A stretch of 64,000 nucleotides of DNA from Lantana camara. Taxonomy: Eukaryota > Streptophyta > Magnoliopsida > Lamiales > Verbenaceae. The stretch covers positions 52,047,001-52,111,000 of the forward strand of contig CM074856.1 in assembly GCA_037501455.1 (NCBI GenBank), given 5' to 3'. The position numbers and the translations under genes were made by a program. The notes beneath the pieces were generated by a model, which saw only the letters and a list, made by a program, of their open reading frames with translations, searched no databases and was not told the DNA's origin. This document shows, piece by piece, positions 58,401 through 64,000 of this stretch (positions are counted from its first letter, which is position 1; every line of letters begins with the position of its first letter).

Positions 58401-61209
58401 AGTCCTGAAGAAGGCATGCAAGAAATCTCATCTTGAGATTAAATGCAAATCCAAAGACGAATGCAATTGTTCTCATCCAAAGAGCCAGAAGAAAGGACTT
58501 GCTAAAAGAAAGGTGAATCAGAGAAAACGTCTCAGATACTTCAGACGTAAACCTTTCAGAAGCCGGCGGACAGATAGATGCTTTGTTTGCAAAAAGAAAG
58601 GACATTATGCAAAGAATTGTCCTCAGAACCGGGAGAAATCAGCCAGAATGGTTTCTCATGTCCAACAAAGCACAGAAGCAAATCTCAACGATGCAGAGGT
58701 TGAATCCTTGTTCTCAGAACAAGATGAGCAAACAGAAGAAACCATCTTTGCAATCCAAGATGATGGTTCCTCCTCCTCTGATTCTGACAATGATCAAGTT
58801 CTACCAATCCTTCAGTCAGAATGCATCACTCAAGAGATTATCCCGTCTCCACATATCCAGATCCAGATACTTCCCTCGAAGTATGACAGACCAATCAGAG
58901 CAATTGGATTTATGGATACAGGAGCCATGAAGTCCATGATGAATCCAGACATCCTACCAAAGGAAGCATGGACAACTCACTATGAGTACTTCCAAGCAGC
59001 AGATGGCCAACAGTTCAAAACATCGTTGATCACAAAGTATCCTATCGGGATACAATTCTTCCCAGAGTGTACTATCTGGATGAAGGTCATTGGAAGCAAG
59101 CTGCATGGAAAAGATCTTCTCATTGGGTTTGATCTTTATCACAGAGCTCAGAAGCTCACCATTCTCCCCAATGGAATTAAGTATAAGAGGTACTTCCTAC
59201 CTTATACTACAACTCAGAAGATCTATGCACTCACAAAAGCATCCAAGGAATTCTATGATCTTGCCTCAAGACTCAAAGGATGCTGTGCTGAATCACATTC
59301 AGAATTCTCTCATCCACATCCCTTGTGGAAGAATTCTGCTTTCTTCATTCAATTACCATTCAAGAAGAATGAAGACGTCAATCCAACGAAAGCTACACAT
59401 CCAGGAATGACTCCGGATGATGAGAAGCTTGCAAAGGCTGAATGTGCTCAACTGAAGAAACTTGGATTGATTGAATCCACCACATCCAATTGGGCGTGCC
59501 AGGCATTCTATGTCAACAAACGGGCTGAACAAGTCAGAGGTAAAAAGAGGCTTGTAATTGATTATAAGCCACTTAATCATTTCCTTGCAGATGATAAGTT
59601 CCCTATACCTCAAGCCCAAATGCTTTTCTCACATTTGGCCCAAGCCCAAATCTACTCCAAGTTTGATCTCAAAGCAGGATTTTGGCAACTGGGTATTGAT
59701 CCAAAAGATAGGTACAAAACAGCCTTTTGTATACCTAATGCCCAATACCAATGGACCGTCATGCCTTTTGGTCTCAAAACCGCTCCATCACTATTCCAAA
59801 AAGCCATGACCCAAATCTTTGAACCCATCCTGCATAGTGCCTTAGTCTACATTGACGACATACTCCTCTTCTCTGAAAATGAGAAAACTCACAGGGCACT
59901 CCTCTCACAGTTCCATGAAATTGTCCAAAAATATGGCATCATGCTATCAGAGAAGAAGAGTCTCATTGGACAATCTTCCATCATGTTTCTTGGAATGGAA
60001 TTCTTGGAAGGAAAATACAAGCCAGGTCCTCACATTGCACAGGAACTTCTCAGGTTCCCAGAAGATAATCTGACTACAAAAGAAATTCAACAATTTCTTG
60101 GAATAGTCAATTACATCAAGGACTTCCTTCCACAATGCTCCTTATATACGAGTCAGCTTTCCAAGATGCTCAGAAAGAGAGCCCCCTCTTGGGGTAAGAA
60201 ACAGACGGCAGCTGTCAAACGATTGAAACAAATCTGCCAAATCACTCCACCTTTAAAGATTCCTGAAAAAGGTGAGAGATCGATTCATCCGAGAATGGCT
60301 ATAAAAGGAGATCACAATCTCATCCCAGATCTCTTATCCAGACCAAAGCCGATTCATCTCATTTCATCAGCCAAACCAATTCCCCTGATATACATGATGG
60401 TTTCCTCTTCCCAAATTCCTGTTATAACTGCTGAACCAGTTCTCCCTGAATTTCCTCCGACATCATTCCCATTATCCAATCCGGATGAAATCAAAATCTT
60501 TGCCAGAAATCATATCTTTTACTACCAGGCAAAATTTCTCCTTGCTTTAGGACTCTCTCTCGATTCAGGAAAGTTTTACCCTGATAATCCTTTCCTTCCT
60601 GTTTTCACCTTGATCGACAGGGTTACTCTTCCTGCCGAAGGATACTGGTATTTCTGGTGCTTGGGTATTTCCAATTGGTTTGCCTTAGAAGTTGATCCAA
60701 AGATTCTACTCAACTCTATCAGAACCAATGCTTGCAATTCCAATCTTACAAAGTTTCTTTTTGGTTATTGGACCAGAAAAGAATGGGTCAAGCATCTGAT
60801 AAACATTGAGAAAAAGAATAGGCATATGGAAAAACCCTTGACTGTCATAATCATGCATAGGCCATATTTCTTTTCACAGGAAAAACTTCTTCCTCTTGCC
60901 TATTGTTATGATTTTACCACTACTGATGGTGGTATCAGCAAACATCCGGGTAAAGCCACTGAGTTATACAACCATCTCTGTGCTAAGAACCATGTCTCAG
61001 CTATTGGGCATATCTCCCCATTTCACAAGAAGTCCTACTGCACCTCCAATGTTTTTCTAACAGAAGACTTCTCCGATGGAGATCCTTATGCCAGATCTAT
61101 GATACAGAGTCTCAGAGAAACAACCTTTCAAAGGACACCAATTCCAGAAGAAGATAAGAAGGAAGACACAAACCCATCTGGATACAGCCAAAACCCATGG
61201 GATTATTAA
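55471..61209 (+). CDS. EPRV polyprotein, unit P3, type B: no RNase H core, extra C-terminal block
   Basis: 1,912-residue open frame. Movement protein, acidic/basic region, coiled coil, capsid, zinc knuckle (Cys 1037, complete), protease DTG (1149) and RT YIDD (1460-1463) lie as in P1. After PEKGER (about 60280) the RNase H core with all three catalytic acidic residues is absent; about seven unrelated residues lead into IKGDHNLIPD, the tail that follows RNase H in type A. After IKIFARNHI comes a block at residues about 1683-1846 (60517-61008) absent from type A. It is aromatic-rich (YWYFWCLGISNWF, LFGYWTRKEWVKHL, MHRPYFF) and I cannot assign it to a family. It is followed by the shared end SPFHKKSY to NPWDY. 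Net length 1846 - 100 + 166 = 1912. RNase H is needed to remove RNA during reverse transcription, so this unit should depend on another source. Confidence 0.94.
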   Translation: MDTSPDQLISVSSSLSLPRHSTSRIENLVEYSTIPENVIIEQTVPPLVSPYNIYRKRGSLRGIRSLISSNRPSQTKEFVQSSKLDKCDLPYSRREQYVTLSIPSEFISSWRQEGYTHLHFGAVRLVLSYQGRKGLPVTARLALLDTRYLKYEDAVIGTVVTTLNSGSAVLTYFPNFAMSLGDANLPNALKVQVQITGAEQVATAVTATLHHQLVYRLQNHGLDLQGSGSPDALMILANSGSDTPTIVQVPRQLPRKELERLMPTEWITNYESLQQTHEPVRSTTYEFQTLSDGRTKTIFKQPQEDTPSSSSPIFKQLMIQPVIPTSRETYPILGYLPVNSFFPDGKESYTDKVDGHFVWDADPSMCDPGCSCDEESDSDDDDQSKASRRRRRRKARKKLLPCRTYKPEEPDPDPPYVTQPLSCYDEGLAILKAEQQQQKPKSCRQELPPCLPPPVISCQPCMMIHSLGTSFPPAERSTENKVAIRPYIQTTTVNPDGGTTSSLSQGEEVLNWQTTNARAQNKALIQLDSKVDKVLSHVQDTNHKVNTISRELDQMYHRVVARIELLDKELRQLISLRRMGPEFDQKEREIRQLKKDLAYMEQDRKRSSTSTLPFLPTPITPSLYDPPSYPDPSSQFFMVSDIPFEPPPPRPKPAKASPSSKEKNKEKVGEHSATLMIRNPSDHNIQQKPMRNEDTSSNDSSSQYSESEASSERSSSQHNDSEISSEQSFSQSSEDNVADISQMLMADDPNFGFHQDQPPQDYDEPLMEELPEFQNTDSGPANPSNGPWFTFDNVPVGKRKERLQTFAAWIDLQRIKEPHLPTVLREFVSRFTGSLREWFQSLGEYRQIQYTQATAPMALLALHLEFIGDHTLYQKMIQQSYFAMKCCSLNKSDLDFHFKRMSELYYALNGYNDPNLKHVYIASLPQEIQPELHRAIAATRREIPQLSLGEIHQIAISTIDKLCEQQTMFKSLMKNKSVLKKACKKSHLEIKCKSKDECNCSHPKSQKKGLAKRKVNQRKRLRYFRRKPFRSRRTDRCFVCKKKGHYAKNCPQNREKSARMVSHVQQSTEANLNDAEVESLFSEQDEQTEETIFAIQDDGSSSSDSDNDQVLPILQSECITQEIIPSPHIQIQILPSKYDRPIRAIGFMDTGAMKSMMNPDILPKEAWTTHYEYFQAADGQQFKTSLITKYPIGIQFFPECTIWMKVIGSKLHGKDLLIGFDLYHRAQKLTILPNGIKYKRYFLPYTTTQKIYALTKASKEFYDLASRLKGCCAESHSEFSHPHPLWKNSAFFIQLPFKKNEDVNPTKATHPGMTPDDEKLAKAECAQLKKLGLIESTTSNWACQAFYVNKRAEQVRGKKRLVIDYKPLNHFLADDKFPIPQAQMLFSHLAQAQIYSKFDLKAGFWQLGIDPKDRYKTAFCIPNAQYQWTVMPFGLKTAPSLFQKAMTQIFEPILHSALVYIDDILLFSENEKTHRALLSQFHEIVQKYGIMLSEKKSLIGQSSIMFLGMEFLEGKYKPGPHIAQELLRFPEDNLTTKEIQQFLGIVNYIKDFLPQCSLYTSQLSKMLRKRAPSWGKKQTAAVKRLKQICQITPPLKIPEKGERSIHPRMAIKGDHNLIPDLLSRPKPIHLISSAKPIPLIYMMVSSSQIPVITAEPVLPEFPPTSFPLSNPDEIKIFARNHIFYYQAKFLLALGLSLDSGKFYPDNPFLPVFTLIDRVTLPAEGYWYFWCLGISNWFALEVDPKILLNSIRTNACNSNLTKFLFGYWTRKEWVKHLINIEKKNRHMEKPLTVIIMHRPYFFSQEKLLPLAYCYDFTTTDGGISKHPGKATELYNHLCAKNHVSAIGHISPFHKKSYCTSNVFLTEDFSDGDPYARSMIQSLRETTFQRTPIPEEDKKEDTNPSGYSQNPWDY

Positions 61210-61598
61210 CTTGAAAATGACTAAAGAAGAAAAAGACATAAAGAGAATCTTATCTCTTTAATATCTTTTAGTCATCTTCAGCCTTAAAAGTCTTTGTAGG
61301 TCCCGCCATGAAGACTTTTGTATCTTTACTTTATGCTGTGTCGGCCATTGTTTAGGCCTGCTTTATTGCGTGCTGATTTGTGATTGCTGAGTCAGGGCCA
61401 GTTGTCCTTTAGCCCTTGCTTTTTGTTAGTGGTCTGTGCACCACTTGCCTTTGTCGGCCAGTATGTTTTGGCCTTTAGTGTGCATTATTGCACTTAGTGG
61501 AGGAAAAGAATCTCAATTATATGAGGCGATGGGGCCCAGAAGTGTACCCGCCATATAATTTGAGTTTTAATTCCGCGTCTGAAGTCCGGAAGTTTGCC

Positions 61599-61606
61599 TA
61601 TAAAAG
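61599..61606 (+). promoter_or_regulatory. TATA box of the P3 downstream intergenic promoter
   Basis: tataaaag, conserved context. Transcription from it would run into the inverted unit N1, antisense to N1. Confidence 0.72.
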
Positions 61607-61726
61607 GGAGGCTTCGGAGTTCATTTTACTCAGACTAGGTCTAAGTTTAAAGACTAGGTTTGGGTTTCAGACTAGGTTGAGGTTTAATACTTGGTTAGAG
61701 TTTGAGTCACTTGTAAAGAGTTTGGA

Positions 61727-61732
61727 AATAAA
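61727..61732 (+). terminator. Viral poly(A) signal (after P3)
   Basis: AATAAA in the R region, same position relative to the TATA box as in the other units. Confidence 0.6.
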
Positions 61733-62138
61733 ATCAAGTTTCTTATCTCTGATGTTTTCCTTTCTAGCTTAAAGCCTTCTTTCTAGTTCTTCCATACCCT
61801 CAAAGGGTCTACTATGATATACTCCTAATTATCTTAAGAGTATGCTCTGTACTTGCCTCTTATGAGGATCCTGTACATCAGAAATTAGATAATTTCCATG
61901 GAATGGTCTATTGCTACGGTCCCTAGTATCTCTGTATGTGTGCGTATCTTGAGTAGCTTGTTGAATCTGTAATGGGGAATATTTGGAGTAGCTGGTAAGT
62001 CCCGCCGAGGCAAGGAGGCCGTTAGGGCAGTGATGCTACGAGAGGTATATTCCCAGAGAAAGATTCATAATAGCGAAATTGAGATTGGTTCTCTACACTA
62101 TACGTTGAGATTAGTTCTCTACTATACGTGAGATACTT

Positions 62139-63092
62139 ATAGCACGCCGGGAGCCCCAGTATCTCACGTATAGTAGAGAACTAATCTCAAACGTATAGTG
62201 TAGAGAACCAATCTCAATTTCGCTATTATGAATCTTTCTCTGGGAATATACCTCTCGTAGCATCACTGCCCTAACGGCCTCCTTGCCTCGGCGGGACTTA
62301 CTAGCTACTCCAAATATTCCCCATTACAGATTCAACAAGCTACTCAAGATACGCACACATACAGAGATACTAGGGACCGTAGCAATAGACCATTCCATGG
62401 AAATTATCTAATTTCTGATGTACAGGATCCTCATAAGAGGCAAGTACAGAGCATACTCTTAAGATAATTAGGAGTATATCATAGTAGACCCTTTGAGGGT
62501 ATGGAAGAACTAGAAAGAAGGCTTTAAGCTAGAAAGGAAAACATCAGAGATAAGAAACTTGATTTTATTTCCAAACTCTTTACAAGTGACTCAAACTCTA
62601 ACCAAGTATTAAACCTGGACCTAGTCTGAAACCCAAACCTAGTCTCAGTCTTTAAACTTAGACCTAGTCTGAGTAAAATGAACTCCGAAGCCTCCCTTTT
62701 ATAGGCAAACTTCCGGACTTCAGACGCGGAATTAAAACTCAAATTATATGGCGGGTACACTTCTGGGCCCCATCGCCTCATATAATTGAGATTCTTTTCC
62801 TCCACTAAGTGCAATAATGCACACTAAAGGCCAAAACATACTGGCCGACAAAGGCAAGTGGTGCACAGACCACTAACAAAAAGCAAGGGCTAAAGGACAA
62901 CTGGCCCTGACTCAGCAATCACAAATCAGCACGCAATAAAGCAGGCCTAAACAATGGCCGACACAGCATAAAGTAAAGATACAAAAGTTTTCATGGCGGG
63001 ACCTACAAAGACTTTTAAGGCTGAAGATGACTAAAAGATATTAAAGAGATAAGATTCTCTTTATGTCTTTTTCTTCTTTAGTCATTTTCAAG
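62139..63092 (-). promoter_or_regulatory. EPRV intergenic region of N1, inverted
   Basis: Mirror image of 61210-62138 on the minus strand, starting at the bases immediately 5' of the primer site (tagcacgccggg); the primer site itself is lost. TATA box on the minus strand at 62696-62703. The repeat array is longer than in the P3 arm. Confidence 0.87.
62696..62703 (-). promoter_or_regulatory. TATA box of the N1 intergenic promoter
   Basis: Minus strand tataaaag; would fire towards P3, antisense to it. Confidence 0.7.
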
Positions 63093-64000
63093 TTAATAAT
63101 CCCATGGGTTTTGGCTGTATCCAGATGGGTTTGTGTCTTCCTTCTTATCTTCTTCTGGAATTGGTGTCCTTTGAAAGGTTGTTTCTCTGAGACTCTGTAT
63201 CATAGATCTGGCATAAGGATCTCCATCGGAGAAGTCTTCTGTTAGAAAAACATTGGAGGTGCAGTAGGACTTCTTGTGAAATGGGGAGATATGCCCAATA
63301 GCTGAGACATGGTTCTTAGCACAGAGATGGTTGTATAACTCAGTGGCTTTACCCGGATGTTTGCTGATACCACCATCAGTAGTGGTAAAATCATAACAAT
63401 AGGCAAGAGGAAGAAGTTTTTCTTGTGAAAAGAAATATGGCCTATGCATGATTATGACAGTCAAGGGTTTTTCCATATGCCTATTCTTTTTCTCAATGTT
63501 TATCAGATGCTTGACCCATTCTTTTCTGGTCCAATAACCAAAAAGAAACTTTGTAAGATTGGAATTGCAAGCATTGGTTCTGATAGAGTTGAGTAGAATC
63601 TTTGGATCAACTTCTAAGGAAATACCCAAGCACCAGAAATACCAGTATCCTTCGGCAGGAAGAGTAACCCTGTCGATCAAGGTGAAAACAGGAAGGAAAG
63701 GATTATCAGGGTAAAACTTTCCTGAATCGAGAGAGAGTCCTAAAGCAAGGAGAAATTTTGCCTGGTAGTAAAAGATATGATTTCTGGCAAAGATTTTGAT
63801 TTCATCCGGATTGGATAATGGGAATGATGTCGGAGGAAATTCAGGGAGAACTGGTTCAGCAGTTATAACAGGAATTTGGGAAGAGGAAGCTATCATGTAT
63901 ATCAGGGGAATTGGTTTGGCTGATGAAATGAGATGAATCGGCTTTGGTCTGGATAAGAGATCTGGGATGAGATTGTGATCTCCTTTTATAGCCATTCTCG
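63093..64000 (-). CDS. EPRV polyprotein, unit N1, type B, partial (runs off the window)
   Basis: C-terminal ~300 codons, ending at 63093 with the type B end NPWDY. Contains the IKGDHNLIPD tail that follows the missing RNase H core and the type B block, with a 12-base in-frame deletion removing four residues (NWFA in GISNWFALEVD). Open to the window edge. Near-identical to the matching part of P3, as the second arm of a long inverted repeat. Confidence 0.9.
   Translation of the reverse strand, partial: RMAIKGDHNLIPDLLSRPKPIHLISSAKPIPLIYMIASSSQIPVITAEPVLPEFPPTSFPLSNPDEIKIFARNHIFYYQAKFLLALGLSLDSGKFYPDNPFLPVFTLIDRVTLPAEGYWYFWCLGISLEVDPKILLNSIRTNACNSNLTKFLFGYWTRKEWVKHLINIEKKNRHMEKPLTVIIMHRPYFFSQEKLLPLAYCYDFTTTDGGISKHPGKATELYNHLCAKNHVSAIGHISPFHKKSYCTSNVFLTEDFSDGDPYARSMIQSLRETTFQRTPIPEEDKKEDTNPSGYSQNPWDY

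Larger units (their letters stand above)
61210..62138 (+). promoter_or_regulatory. EPRV intergenic region after P3 (B-type), ends at the inversion joint
   Basis: Begins with the B-type segment (gaagaaaaagacataaagag), then shared sequence: palindrome, TATA box 61599-61606, actaggt repeats, AATAAA 61727-61732 and leader up to gagatac at the joint near 62139. It stops about 19 bases short of where the primer-binding site would be. Confidence 0.87.
29121..64000. mobile_element. Endogenous pararetrovirus (Caulimoviridae) concatemer
   Basis: About 35 kb of integrated viral DNA in at least six units, running past the window end. Minus-oriented units: M2 (29121-35324 plus intergenic to 36411) and M1 (36412-42217). 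Plus-oriented: P1 (42218-48913), P2 (48914-55470), P3 (55471-62138). Then minus again: N1 (62139-64000). Start-to-start spacing is 6,554 bp (P1-P2) and 6,557 bp (P2-P3), and 6,847 bp for M1-M2, which are plausible genome lengths. There is no integrase and there are no LTRs. Instead each unit has a circular-virus intergenic region with a tRNA-iMet primer site. The left border with host DNA is at 29121. Such arrays are thought to arise by illegitimate recombination during DNA repair, since these viruses do not need integration. The single-ORF genome suggests florendovirus or petuvirus relatives. Confidence 0.93.

Noticed and set aside
29121..64000. LTR-retrotransposon cluster as explanation for the RT-containing units
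   Set aside because: There is no integrase and there are no LTR pairs or target duplications. A 30K movement protein and a virus-type intergenic region with promoter, poly(A) signal and tRNA-iMet site identify pararetrovirus units.

Overview
This is a plant nuclear chromosome segment, most likely from a eudicot. The evidence is a spliced germin-like gene, a 17-coding-exon DENN-domain gene with GT-AG introns, AT-rich intergenic DNA full of small DNA transposons and LTR remnants, and a large block of integrated plant pararetrovirus (Caulimoviridae) DNA. The species cannot be named from the sequence alone.

Layout. 1-5549: AT-rich DNA with a germin-like gene (minus strand, 1832-2847, one GC-AG intron) and a 266-bp Mutator-like MITE (1188-1453). 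5550-11350: diverged Ty3-type LTR-retrotransposon remnants in alternating orientations. 12159-12403: a second copy of the same MITE, inverted. 14190-16124: a non-autonomous hAT-like element with an 8-bp target duplication and a solo LTR (15048-15903, 5-bp target duplication) nested inside it. 16133-20600: AT-rich intergenic DNA. 20600-28100: the DENN-domain gene (plus strand), with a hAT-like MITE in one intron. 28100-29120: plain intergenic DNA.

29121-64000 and beyond: a concatemer of at least six endogenous pararetrovirus (EPRV) genome units. Each unit has an intergenic region (TATA box, AATAAA, tRNA-iMet primer-binding site) and a single long polyprotein ORF: 30K movement protein, acidic/basic region, coiled coil, capsid with zinc knuckle, aspartic protease, reverse transcriptase, with or without RNase H. 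The single-ORF layout resembles florendoviruses or petuviruses; the genus is not proven. Order: M2 (minus, truncated, with a foreign downstream ORF), M1 (minus, one nonsense codon), head-to-head junction near 42218, P1 and P2 (plus, type A), P3 (plus, type B), inverted junction near 62139, N1 (minus, type B, runs off the window). P1, P2 and P3 are open from start to stop.

The main observation is that one MP-CP-PR-RT backbone carries three alternative 3' modules. Type A has RNase H but lacks a C-terminal block of about 165 residues. Type B has that block but lacks the RNase H core. M2 has neither and instead carries a 348-residue ORF absent from the other units. A and B also differ in the first part of the following intergenic region while sharing promoter and leader, which could reflect two complementing components or two deletion derivatives of a fuller ancestor. 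The orientation-switch joints sit at or near the primer-binding site, where open-circular pararetroviral DNA has a discontinuity.
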